This document shows positions 21,301-31,635 of a DNA stretch of 64,000 nt, piece by piece. The stretch comes from Chondrus crispus (Eukaryota > Rhodophyta > Florideophyceae > Gigartinales > Gigartinaceae): positions 344,173 through 408,172 of the forward strand of contig NW_005179343.1 in NCBI RefSeq assembly GCF_000350225.1, read 5' to 3'. Positions within the stretch are counted from its first letter, which is position 1. Each line of letters opens with the position of its first letter. The notes under the pieces were generated by a model. The model was not told the origin of the DNA and searched no databases. It saw only the letters and a program-made list of their open reading frames with translations. The translations under genes were made by a program, and so were the position numbers.

Positions 21301-22412
21301 CACATGAGTGTTGGGACACATAACACCTCAGTGAAGCGTACTGTAGTCGTGGTACCGCGTACTGTAGTCGTACATAAAACTGATCCCGTACCAATGACTT
21401 CCGCGGGATTTCCAATACCGACGGACACGCGGTGCCTTTGAGTTGATTTCTCGAGTGTCTCAAATAGTGCAGTGTCGTTGCACATGTGTGCCGAGGCTCC
21501 GGAGTCGATGTACCACTTCTCACGCAGCGTCCCAGACAGATTGGTCTTGGTATGGTCTTTAGTAGTTGCCAGCGAGATGTCCACATAGGCGCTGTCGCTG
21601 TCACCCGGTCGTTTCTGATGGTAGCTCTTCCTGCGGGGCATCTGATTTCGCGGTTGACTGCGGTTCCGGCGCCTGTCAATGCGCTTTTTCGCAAGCTGGG
21701 GCCTGTAGCTCGGGCTATCAGGATTGAAGAAACAATCCTGCTTTCTGTGTACGATCGTCCTACAGAATTCGCAAGTCAGTTCTCTGGTAGTTAGCGCGGT
21801 AGGGAGGGTAGCAGCGCCGGAGAGGGATTCCACTTCATGTTCCACTTCACATGCAACCAAATAGGCCAAAGCATCATGATAGCCTTTTCCAGTAGCCTTA
21901 ATCACGCCTGCAGGAATGGCGAAGTGCTCATCAAGTCCCCTTAGCAGTGCTCGCTTCTTCTCTGATTCGGTTAGAGAGTGACCAATAGCTGCTAGCTTGT
22001 TCTCGAACTCGTTGAGTCGGTTCGAGAATTGAAGCACCTTCTCACCAGATTCCATGCGAGCATTCTGATACTGGCTTAGTTAGGCATCCACACGAGCCTC
22101 AGAGACAGTAGAGAACATTTTGTGAAGTGTTGTCCATACTTTGCTAGCGTCACGGAGCGTGATAACTGAAGCGCTGATAGAGTCATCGATAGTTAGAACG
22201 ATGGTCGTGAGCGAGAGGTCCTTCCTCCTCTCATACTTCGCAAGATCTCTTTTTTCAGTTGGTGGGCGTTCGGTCCCAGCTATCATGTTCCAAAGCCCCT
22301 TTGCGCGAAGTATGAACTCCATTTTGTGCGCCCAGAGGTAGTAGTTCTCTGAAGTGAGTGATGCGATGCGATAGCTTGACGTGTCGACGGTGCCTTCTCT
22401 GATGGAGTCCAT
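18339..22412 (-). pseudogene. Copia-2 gag-pol coding region, broken
   Basis: Decayed polyprotein region with about two breaks. Parts recognised from the N-terminus: a UBN2/DUF4219-like gag (ENYYLWAHKMEF); a CCHC-like knuckle; an aspartic protease (YIDSGASAHMC); integrase with its zinc region and D,D,E core (LVHADLVGPF, SDNGTEF, ESNSRAERLN); reverse transcriptase (QLDVKAAFLNGEL, LVYVD box); and RNase H (YTDSDFAADKETRRS). The RT is of the widespread Copia type, distinct from Copia-1 and Copia-3. Listed as a fossil; no product is expected. Confidence 0.88.
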
Positions 22413-23576
22413 GATTCCTTCTGTTCTCGACGGGTATCGGAGCGATGCTCGACAATAGCCCGGAGGGTTCTAACACAGGTCTGATGTGTAGTATAGTGGC
22501 GGTCGCCAGCTATGAGCTAGCTCGAGGAAGAGGTAACAACCAAAAGGGGGTGTCCCGCGGTAGATCGGGACTGTGGTAGAGCAAAGGGGGAGTACGTTGG
22601 CCGACTGTAAAAGCACGACGTACTGGTCGAAGTGCGGACCCGGAATGGGACCAGCACTGGAAGGGGTGGTGTAAGAACACACAAAACAGGGGTGAACCCG
22701 AGCCTAAAGACTAGTGTCAGACACGGGCGGAGCGCCGAGTAGCAGAAACTCCTAGAGGGATCGAGCGGGACAGATGTCAATAGTGCCGCCAAGGCCGGAG
22801 GCTTGTCGTAGCCCGCGACTTGACAATCGTCACAATGCAGGGAGAGAGAAATAGGTCGTGCGACAGTAATACGCCCAGGCTAGAGGCCAGTCTTAGCCCG
22901 CGTGGTCGCAACGACAGAGTAAAAAGGAAAACAATTGGAACGTCAAGCGACAGTAACACGCCGAGGTTAGAGGCTAGTCTTAACCCGCGTAGTCACAAAG
23001 ACGGAGGAATGGAAAAGGTAAAATAAAGGCAATAGAAGCCAGGGAAACGTCGCAAGACAGATGCCGACAATGTCGCCTAAGTCAGAGGCTTGTCTTGACC
23101 CGCAGGGTCGCACCGTCGAAGGAAATCCGTTCCCAAAAGATCCTTGACTGTTTACTGTCATTGCCCGGCGCCGTCGCTTAAATAAGCGAGGTCGCGGGGT
23201 CTTGGACATTGTCCGTCCTACTTTACTACTGTACTCTATTATGTAATGCACTGCACTGTGCCATTACTACTGTACCTTGTCATATACAACCTCCGGGCTG
23301 TAATGTATACAGTAGATCTTCCGCCTGTAAGACACACGTGTAGGCGTCCGCCTGTAATGCCCGTGTGAGCGTGCGCGTGCGCGTGTAATGCACACGTGTG
23401 GGCGTGCGTCTGTAATGAACAGGCGCCGTCGGGTACTGTACACATCCTGGCAATGATACCACATGATGTAGCCAGATGAACTCAAGCCCCGAGCGGTACA
23501 GTGAAAGTTGTGATTTCGGGTCCTGGTGTCGTGACAGATTCACAGGTGCGCAATTGGCGTCCTGGGCGGCATAACC
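22413..23576 (-). other. Copia-2 long 5' leader with tandem repeats
   Basis: 1.16 kb non-coding stretch between the 5' LTR and gag, unusually long for Copia. 22775-23130 holds about four degenerate units of about 100 bp around AGAGGCTAGTCTTAACCCGC. 23315-23420 holds shorter GTAATGCACACGTGTG-type repeats. A similar GTAATGC-rich vocabulary occurs in the LTR of Gypsy-1. Confidence 0.65.
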
Positions 23577-24037
23577 TGATAAAACTCACGGAAGATGTCG
23601 TCGTGGTTTACTCGTTTTTGTGTTCTGTAGTTTTCATGCTGTCGTTGCTCGGATCTTTGTGCTTAAGTTCACAGGTTTTTCTCGTTTTTCTCGCAGCCCT
23701 ACATTACGTGCTATGTGACAAGAGTACCCGTAATTGGTCTAATACCTGCCGTATTACAGTAATACCATCCGTATGGCTACGAGGCGACTAACCCGCTATC
23801 GGGTGCAGCACATGTTAGCTCTCTGGGAATCCGCCGTGGACGCAAATGCTCGCGCGTGCGTGGACCACCGAATTTCGGGGACCTTGATTTCGAGTCCGTA
23901 TTCAATGGTTCTATTTTTGGGTCCGATTTCAGAACCCACAAATTGCCCATCGGTCCACTACAGTACCAACCCTGTGGCAGATCAAGGTTGATACTGGTGC
24001 CGAATTCAACAAAATAGATGTGCGCGGTGGGGTTGCT

Positions 24038-26488
24038 CTTAGAGCATCTCTACCGCGAGTCTATTCTCTTAAGTCCAATATCCAGGTCTTCCCACACCAC
24101 TGCATACAGTACACCGAGGCCTTACCGTACCACATGACTGTCCAGAGTCGCTCCACTGCCGGTGCTACACGGACAGAGGAGGCAAATCTGAAAAATAAAC
24201 CAGTAGCTGCTTCTCGGCACAGACATTCTGCACTGGCCGGAGAGGGAATCGTTACGGCGAATGCCATCAACTGATGGCGTGAGCGAGCAAGCCAGACCTT
24301 TTTCTAACTCTGAAAGAGCGGTACTACTTTGTCACTTGGTCAGCGCCTCCTCTTAAAAAGCTGCGCTCCTGTCTGCTGTCTCATCCCCGCCTTTGCTTTC
24401 TTGCTGCACAACCCTATCAACCGTCCTCATTATTGAGTCATTGCCGCAGCTGGCCGCCTCCACTTCAGGGTCCGAGCTCGTTTTGCAATTGTCCTTCTGT
24501 ATCGCCGACAATCACCGACTCCCCCCAAGAAACAGCAGCCCCGCAGACTATATGGCATCATTTATCGTACCTCTGAGTATTGACAAGGCCTCCGCTGCTA
24601 TCAATTTTACGGCAACAAGGCTTGGCTTAATGCTCTCAGTGATTGTTGTTGCTATTATACTTAGGGCAAAACAAGCCAAGCTGGCACGAACCGGGTGCGT
24701 ACAGATCACGCCGAACGACTTCACTTCTGGGGCTGGCCACTTCTTTGTGATAGGGGTATATCGATATGTCTCTGTGAGGGGGGTTGCCTGTGGTACGCTG
24801 GCCGTTATTCTAAGCTTACTCAGCAGTACTGCTCTGCTCGGGACGGAAGCGTCTCGTTGCGTAACGTCAGGTCGAGGATATGCTGGCTTGACAAAGAGGC
24901 AGAGGACTACATGTTAAAAAGCACGATCAGTCCCTGGGAGCTTAGACATGCTTGCTGTGGCGGGAGCCCGTCTGCGAGAGCTAGTAGTAAGCGAAACGGA
25001 AGTGGATGTGTGGAGCCACCCACTGAACTACGATTTTAACAAGGATGAGATCACCCAGTTTTCTGAGCTGGATATTAAGATGAGAGGGGTAGTAACAAAC
25101 GTGAATGCCTGCGAATCTAACATAACCGTAATTCGAAATCCTGGGAGCGGCACTGAAGTTAATGTGACCAACCCCGCCATTCTTGAAGCTAAGAGCGAGC
25201 CTCAAGAAGGAGCAGCAAACCCGGCAGAAGCGGTTGGTTTCAGTGAGTTCGGTTTTACTTATGGAAAAGAGAGGAACATAAATATCCGCATGTATGGCAA
25301 GGAAGTGACACGCAATAACGTTACAACCGTGTATCTCGTTTACGGAAGAGTGGGTGAGGGTGAGGAGAGTGGAGTTGCTAACTGCATGAATCTAACGTTC
25401 TCAATTGCGGGATTGCAAGTAATACCATTCGTGAGGTATGCAATGGCATTGGGGGACGAAGAAGTTGACCCTAAGAGACTGGCAGAAGTGGCGTGGATGA
25501 CAGCTTCACTGTCGCAAATGGGTCTCAGACAAGACGCATGCGAAAGGCAAGTATACACGATCAAGAAATGCACTCGGATCTCTAGTAACACGAGCATAAC
25601 TATAGGGGCACTTGGAGGAGCCATTGTATTGGCTTGTTTAGTGTATGTAGGTATGCTTTGGAGTTTACGACGTAGCGGGCTCAATCGTGTGATCACGCCT
25701 TTTGAAATGTTAGCTTCCGCGGCAGCCGTGATGGACGGAGATGAGAGGTATGTGACACGCGAAGCCAAGGGTGTGTACGCCATGCTCAAGCTTGTATCCG
25801 GCGAAGGGCGGCTGACGTGGAGCAGGACGCGAGGTGAGGGAACACCCGAATCAACGTTTAGAAAAATTGGGGCTTGCGATTCGGCGGCGTAAGAGCAAGA
25901 GCGACGACATATGACAGAAGACGAGACGGATACTACGAGGACGAGGACGGGTTGGGCTCGTTGAATGTGTATAGTAGGTGACAAGTGGCCTTCTTCAGTA
26001 CGAGGTGAATTGGTCGAATTATGGTTGAAGCAACCAAAAGGAAGGACTTGATGAACGGCATTTGCCGAAAGCAACAACATTTTGGATAACGTCATGAGTA
26101 GTTTGATCACATTGATCATATAGAAAAAGGGGAATTCAATGAAGATTATGGTTTGAATAGGGTTCGAATCTGCATGATTACTACGGAAGGTATTCGAGAA
26201 AGACGGATAAGGTGTCAAGCATGCATGAGTGTGCTTTTCGGTAAACTTTGTCTAAGAATGATCAGGAAGGATGGAGACGGCAGATGTCATTGGAGTGATG
26301 GTCTGCTGTAAGGCCGACCCAGTTCCGGTGGCGGGGGTACATTTCCCATTGTTGTCGAGCGGATAGTAGTCAAGAATCATCTGCCCAGAGTCCATCAACA
26401 GATCAAAGCACCACAAGATCTGTCACATATGCCGCCGAAGCAACCGCGAAAGATAGACAAGAAGACGAAACACATCGCCCTTTCGACT
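24038..26488 (+). repeat. B duplication unit, copy 4, cut off by a LINE
   Basis: Fourth unit, directly after A copy 3. Similarity to the other units stops at 26488, where the 3' end of a LINE begins; the rest of the unit does not reappear beyond the LINE. Confidence 0.9.
24552..25892 (+). pseudogene. B-family membrane protein, copy 4, one nonsense codon
   Basis: ATG 24552 to TAA 25890-25892 is one frame of 446 codons with a single premature TAA at 24915-24917, where the other copies have TAC (Tyr). Otherwise complete: membrane segments near residues 21-38, 78-97 and 348-371, NIT/NVT/NLT glycosylation sites, and a tail ending ACDSAA. Several changes are private to this copy (for example GKERNINIRM), and its variable patch (25141-25240) differs from all others. 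It is the least damaged copy with copy 2; a sequencing check of one base would decide whether it is a gene. Confidence 0.6.
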
Positions 26489-26558
26489 CGCGGCGAGGTA
26501 ATTTTATTCAAATGCAAGGGGGGGCCGATACAATGGCATGCGGGCGGACGTCAACGAA

Positions 26559-27317
26559 TCACACTTGCGGAGGATAGGATGGAGCCGACCCATGACACGG
26601 CATGCGGGCAATTGTCGCCGCGGCGACACTGGACCAAATTGCAAATCTGAGACGCTGGGCGAGGCGGGTTTTGGCGATGCCAAAGCTGCAGCCAGAGCGG
26701 AGGGCAATTTGGTGCGCAACGTGTTCAAGGACAGCAGTAGTACGGGTGCTCCAAGCGCCCAGGGTATCGAAGGCAAGGGGGACGAAATGCCAGTCTAGGG
26801 GAGGAAGTGGGTCGTCAGCCTGAAGGTGTAAGGCAGCGCGTAGAATGCGGTCATGGGTGCGAAGTTTTCTTGTATGGGCTCCTTCAGCGGCGCCGGCAAT
26901 ATACCGAGCAGCTGAGTTCATGTTAGCAGCGGTGTAGGGATTACAAATCGTGACATCGTATGCTGTGGGGCGGTCTGGAAGGGCGCCAGCCGCTGGAGGG
27001 GACGGTTGGACATGAATGTCAGCAGGGCGGTGCGCCGTGCCTGGTATGAGAAATTGAACTTCGCGGTCGCACGCGAGGCCGGCCGCCCGAAACGCTTGGC
27101 GGGCCAGAGTATTGCGGACAATGTTATGGCGGTGGGTGGCACTATACCCGTGTTTGCAGTTGGCGGCGTGGTCGCCACGTTTGTCCATCGCACGGTCACA
27201 GTGAGAGCATCGTAGGGGGCCCGTGAATCGTCGTACACAGGCGTGTCGAGGTGTCGCCGAAGCATAACGGACCACACGGCACTTGAAACTGGCGAGGTCA
27301 GAGATGGGTGAGCGCAT
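26559..27317 (-). pseudogene. LINE C-terminal zinc knuckle and restriction-like endonuclease
   Basis: About 250 residues in a different frame from the RT part. CSHCDRAMDKRGDHAANC (about 27156-27209) is the Cys/His knuckle typical of R2-superfamily LINEs. It is followed by an RHN motif, an acidic residue (DREVQF), RPADI and YDVTICNP, matching the spacing of restriction-like endonuclease residues. In intact relatives this domain nicks the target DNA. Other clades with an N-terminal APE endonuclease lack this arrangement. Assignment to a clade would need a phylogeny. Confidence 0.7.
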
Positions 27318-28531
27318 AGGAAGGAGGCCGCACCAGGAGTAATTAGAGAGTTATAGGGGGCGCGAAAGCGTACAGAGGCTGCCGTATGATCGGTTGGGTT
27401 AGACTGTCGATCCCACTCTCTCGTTTCCCAATACATGCGCGAAAAGGCTCCATGGAGCGCCTGATATAATGTAAACTGTACTCTTTCAGGTCGTTCCAAT
27501 AAAGCTTGCGGTTCGAAGGGGCCCAGATTAGAATGCGTAGCGAGGATCCCTCGGGTTTCGACCTCGGGGTTCAAGGAGCGCAGTACATGCTCTAGATGCT
27601 TCCGTGCCATTCCGCGGTAGAATGGCACTGTAGAGTTCGAGGGTCCGGGAATGCGTGCTTTTGCGGATTCAATTAAACTTGCAGCGTGAGATGCGTGCAC
27701 AAACGGGGCCAGTGGCGTGAAACCATGACCACCCAAACGGAAGGGGAGGCCAATCTGGGAAGATACGGACGGAGAAAGCGTGACATTATTGAACCGGGAG
27801 TAGGCGGATTTTTGACTTTGATCAAACCGAATTGCGCTTGGGAGCGAAATGCGACGTGGTGTTAGGCGGAACACATGCTCGACGTGGCACACGGATCCTG
27901 ATACTCGATGCAAATGGAAACGTATACGGGCATCGGGAATGCTGTCGAGCAATGTGAGGGAGTTTGACACTGCCTCAATTTTTTCCTCCAAGAATGACCT
28001 CATGAATTCATCTGTGCCTAACGCGGCGCCCAGAAGAACAATTCCGCCTTCTTGTGAGACGTGTAAGGGGAACGACATGGTGAGGTATTCGAGAAGTGAC
28101 GGCTCAGTTGTGGGCCAGAAAGCGCGACATTTAGAAATGTTCATGCGGAATCCCATGCTGGGGCCAAATGTGTGAAGAATGCGGAGTGCTTTTGTAACCT
28201 CCGGGATAGTGCCAATTAGTGTACCGTCATCGGCGTACCAGCGGTTGAGCAGGAGGCTGCATTCGCGCGTGATGCGGCGGACAAGTGGTTGGAGCGCTAG
28301 AAAGAAGAAGAGCATTCCAGCAGGGTCGCCCTATTGGGTTCCTTCACAACTTTTAAGAATGACCCGTGGGGAAGACGATAGCACGAGGTCGGGAACAGTG
28401 CGGCCATAGATGAGGTTGAGGAAGTGGGCAAGGCTAGGCGTTTCCAGAGTGAGACGGTTAAGCATAGACTGACGGCGAAAGCTGTTGGACGCGTTTTGTG
28501 CGTCAACAGAGACGAGCCAAAGGAAGGTCAA
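27318..28531 (-). pseudogene. LINE reverse transcriptase, partial
   Basis: C-terminal half of the RT: SVDAQNASNS (motif 4 type), then the GTQ-GDP turn with an in-frame TAG (28331-28333) exactly where the family has Gln, then PAGMLFFFLALQ, the catalytic WYADDGTLIG and a long thumb/linker. It polymerises cDNA at the nicked target in intact relatives. Besides the TAG, a frame change near 27.25-27.32 kb separates it from the C-terminal endonuclease part. N-terminal RT motifs are absent, as usual for 5'-truncated copies. Confidence 0.75.
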
Positions 28532-28656
28532 ATCAGCCTATTGGAGGCAATAAAAAAAACGGCGCAAATAGTTTGGTCCGGGCCAGCAAAAAATGTGTCA
28601 TAAATGTAGCAACGCTTGTTGATTTCATGTCGCGATTTTGCACATTTTTTACCAAT

Positions 28657-28976
28657 AACGCCATTGGCTGAAAATCGGAATAGTTATGGCACAGCGTCTC
28701 TGCCTGGCCTGTGGCGGTAGATGACTGGCTGGCGCTGCACACAGGTAAGTCTCGCAGTGCCAAACGCCATTGGCTGAAAAGCAGCAGAGTTATTGCACAG
28801 CGTCTCTGCCCGGCCTGTGGCGGGAGATGACTGGCTGGCGCTGCACACGGGTAAGTCTCGCAGTGCCAAAAGCCATTGGCTGAAAAGCAGCATAGTTATG
28901 GCACAGCGTCTCTGCCTGGCCTGCAGCGGTAGATGGCTGGCTGGCGCTGTACACGAGCAGGTCCCGCAGGGCCAAA
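28657..28976. repeat. 106 bp tandem repeat, three copies
   Basis: Three units opening CGCCATTGGCTGAAAA at about 28659, 28765 and 28871, each with ACAGCGTCTCTGCC and GGCTGGCGCTG. The third is the most diverged. It does not look coding (106 is not a multiple of three). Confidence 0.88.
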
Positions 28977-29667
28977 CGCTTTTACATTGATGCAATGATG
29001 AGACGGTGATCATCGCTGCATATGCGCAGCCACTGACGACCATGTTTTGCTGCTCCAGGGCAGTGAAAATATGTCACCATTTGCAGCTCCAATGCAGCAC
29101 TAGACGTAATGCTCCGACCTACTCTCAGTCAATGAAATGTTAGTCCAGTACCTTTCTTGCAAAGGTGATATAACCCCGCCGGTCCAGAAACGGTCCCAAC
29201 CCGAAGGATGAAACTGATAGCGGTTCCAGCGGCGTTCACATCACATTTATTTGTAGCAACCAAAGAGTATTGTTACGGCTACATACACTACATCTACCCC
29301 GTCCAAATACCGGAATACCGCAGCAGTGGTTCATTGCGCTTCCGTTAAATACAATAATCAACGCCAAGAACCATAACAGGAGAAGTCAGTTACGGTCACA
29401 GTACGTCATGATGGTGGATTGGAATTCTGAGAGACCAAGGAGGGTGTACTGATGGCTTACCAGATCCTGAGTTACAAGACGGGCCGGTTGACCTGCAGTG
29501 AGACAAGGAACGCTGTGAGGCTTGGTCAGAACAGTTCTTCGAAACTTTCAACGCGTTAGAGAATGTGCGAACTTACGTTACAGCTTTGTAGGTAATCGTA
29601 AAACGGCATTGCCTAGAGAAAGCGCTCACTTACCGAATGCCTGCAGCGCACTCGTGTCTCCGCATGC
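28977..29667. other. Stretch without recognised gene
   Basis: About 690 bp between two tandem arrays. I see no supported coding region, RNA gene or element end. Confidence 0.4.
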
Positions 29668-30075
29668 GATTTCAACCGAACACGCAACTCGCAGAAAGCA
29701 AACTGTCAGAAACGAGGATGCGCGGTGGGTCATGGCTGTGGCAGAAGTGGCGTCACTTACTATGGATGATATCTCAACCAAACACGCAACTCGCAGAAAG
29801 GAAACTGTTAGAAAAATGGATGCGTGGTGGGTCAGGACTGTGGTAGAAGTGGCGTCACTTACTGTGGATGATATTTCAACCAAACACGCAACTCGCAGAA
29901 AGGAAGCTATTAGAAAAATGGATGCGTGGTGGGTCAAGACTGTGGGAGAAGTGGCTTCACTTACTGTGTGGATGATATCTCAACCGAACACGCAACTCGC
30001 AGAAAGGAAACTGTCAGAAAACGGGATGCATGGTGGATCAAGACTGCGGACGACGGGCGTGCAGAGAGTTGGATC
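29668..30075. repeat. 102 bp (34-codon) tandem repeat, about four copies
   Basis: Units start near 29668, 29768, 29870 and 29974. Over the first three units the plus frame (about 29522-30184) reads HATRRKETVRKMDAWWV-type repeats with conservative changes. The fourth unit is offset by two bases. No ATG lies before the array in that frame. Either a repeat-rich protein fragment or subterminal repeats upstream of the transposase gene. Confidence 0.75.
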
Positions 30076-30474
30076 TGGTCCTGGAACTATATTGCTGCAT
30101 ATATATATGCAGTGCTCAGAAAAAACGGTAGCTAGATATTTCAAATTGTTCATGGGCACGTGTCGTACTGAAATCTCAATTTGAAATTACTGAATTCGGT
30201 ATGGCATGGCTGTCCTTAACGACAGCCATTCATTGAGCTTTTGCATGCGGCATCACATCAAAATGCGAGTAGGAGCATATCCTTTTTACCGTTTCTATTC
30301 ATTGAACCAAGCTTTAATATTAACGGCACAACCGTATGCATCGCCAAATGTAACAAAAGACCTTCTTTCGGCTGTAGAGCAGTAAGCTTGCTGAAATCTT
30401 GTTAATGCCGAGGTCCATGCCAAACTTCACTGCAGCCCCACTTCCAGTTGCGGACCTGGTCGAAACTGTCACAG

Positions 30475-31605
30475 ATGGGGCGTCAAAGCAAGAGTGGTTG
30501 GGTTCTTAAAAATCGCGGACCTTATGCAAAGCGTTCCGAAGATGTTGCATCACAAGGGACTACTTCGGATGGGCACGCACCATCTTCTTCTGAACCTCAG
30601 CTTGAAAGACATCGAAAAAGAGCAAGGCCATGTAGGCAACTGTCTACAAAGCCAGCTAAACGTCCAGGAGATGGGTTCATGTTACTAGACGGTCGGTCAG
30701 AATCCTACGCTTCCCTTTTGAAAGACGGGCTTTTAAGCGATCTCCAAGAATACCAAGGCGTCATGCATGACGGTGTGGAGGCACTTCCACCAAGTCCTCA
30801 CCCCGAGCGAAATAACACGATCCGTTGTGAAGAAAGCGAAGGAATTTCTGGATTAGACATTGGATTGAGCGTTGAGCAGGACAATGCCTACGAAGCTGAG
30901 GAGTCTGAGGAGCTGATAGACAGCATGTTCGAAAGCGCTTCTGGTGGAATTCGATTGACCTGGACAAATATTGCATCACTGATAACAGCAACTGGGAGCA
31001 CGCGTCTCAGCGAGACTGCGTATCAGACACTTGCCAACTTTAGGAACTGGAGACCGAATGAAAGGCAGCTCACTCTCAAACTGCCAAGTACATCTACTCT
31101 GAAGAGACGTGTTCGTCCATTTGCGAAATCCAACTTTTTCGTTCCTTGTCATGTAGAAATGTTTACTGTGGATTTGTCGAAGTCTGGGTCGAAGGCTGGC
31201 GTTGGAAAGTATACCTCACAGGACAGCGCTCCGACCATGATTGTAAGACCGAGCAACTGGGCAAAACTTGACTTTTCGACAGCAAAATTGCGGGAGATGG
31301 TGCAAGGAAGACGGCATGATATGGATCCGTCAATCGAGATACCGAGGTTCTCGGATATTGAGGACACTCCAATAATCAAGGATAGAGCTGGGAGTCTATC
31401 TGTTTATCGGATTCCAACCGAAGATGGTGTGACAGTGAAACTGCGAAAAGGGCTCCTTCTTAACATTACGTTCGAAACAAGTGACGCGGTGAAGGGCAGA
31501 TTGATGCAAGCCCAGTTTGCAGTAACGTCCTCAACGAACATGAGATTTGATGCAGTTGTATCTTCCTTCTTTGTTTACGATGAGCCAAACTGGACGGAAC
31601 TGTAG
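30475..31605 (+). CDS. N-terminal part of the TNP2-like transposase ORF
   Basis: 376 residues from ATG 30475 (MGRQSKSGWVLKNRG), ending at TAG 31603-31605. The frame continues open past that TAG straight into the main transposase ORF at 31636, so this is probably its N-terminal half, not a separate gene. The first 100 residues are basic and low in complexity, followed by an acidic linker and then a globular part with LRLTW, TLKRR and WAKLDF stretches. I recognise no DNA-binding motif. The TAG could be decay, or a read-through site giving a short and a long product. Confidence 0.5.
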   Translation: MGRQSKSGWVLKNRGPYAKRSEDVASQGTTSDGHAPSSSEPQLERHRKRARPCRQLSTKPAKRPGDGFMLLDGRSESYASLLKDGLLSDLQEYQGVMHDGVEALPPSPHPERNNTIRCEESEGISGLDIGLSVEQDNAYEAEESEELIDSMFESASGGIRLTWTNIASLITATGSTRLSETAYQTLANFRNWRPNERQLTLKLPSTSTLKRRVRPFAKSNFFVPCHVEMFTVDLSKSGSKAGVGKYTSQDSAPTMIVRPSNWAKLDFSTAKLREMVQGRRHDMDPSIEIPRFSDIEDTPIIKDRAGSLSVYRIPTEDGVTVKLRKGLLLNITFETSDAVKGRLMQAQFAVTSSTNMRFDAVVSSFFVYDEPNWTEL

Positions 31606-31635
31606 GCGGACTCCAATTCAAAGCGTACCAAAACG

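Larger units (their letters stand above)
17881..24011 (-). mobile_element. Copia-2: Ty1/Copia LTR retrotransposon, broken
   Basis: 6.1 kb, minus strand, with identical-length 435 bp LTRs (17881-18315 and 23577-24011) and target duplication AAATA (17876-17880, 24012-24016); the empty site is present in A copies 1 and 2. A G-rich polypurine tract abuts the 3' LTR, and GGTTATGCCGCC starts at the 5' LTR edge. The LTRs differ at about 8 of 435 positions (about 2%), so it is older than Copia-1 and Gypsy-1. The coding part is broken in about two places. Confidence 0.93.
16532..24037. repeat. A repeat, copy 3, interrupted by a solo LTR and Copia-2
   Basis: Runs 16532-16780, 17224-17880 and 24012-24037 around the two insertions; joined by homology to copies 1 and 2, which serve as empty sites for both. 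The left tip is in the gap. Confidence 0.85.
26489..28535 (-). mobile_element. Non-LTR retrotransposon (LINE) with C-terminal restriction-like endonuclease, 5'-truncated
   Basis: The minus-strand element inserted into B4. Its 3' end (26489) carries AATAAA about 20 bp from the junction and has no poly(A) tail. The 5' part is missing: only RT segments from SVDAQNASNS onward remain, including the catalytic YADD. Downstream follow a C-X2-C-X9-H-X3-C knuckle and an HRHN motif, then REVQF, RPADI and YDVTI, which fit the PD-(D/E)XK endonuclease of R2-type LINEs. The upstream limit near 28535 is approximate. Confidence 0.8.

Noticed and set aside
29161-29250. tRNA-like GC-rich stretch
   Set aside because: No cloverleaf with recognisable A and B boxes could be drawn.
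28657-30075. CRISPR-like array
   Set aside because: The repeats are directly adjacent units of 102-106 bp without unique spacers, in a eukaryotic context.
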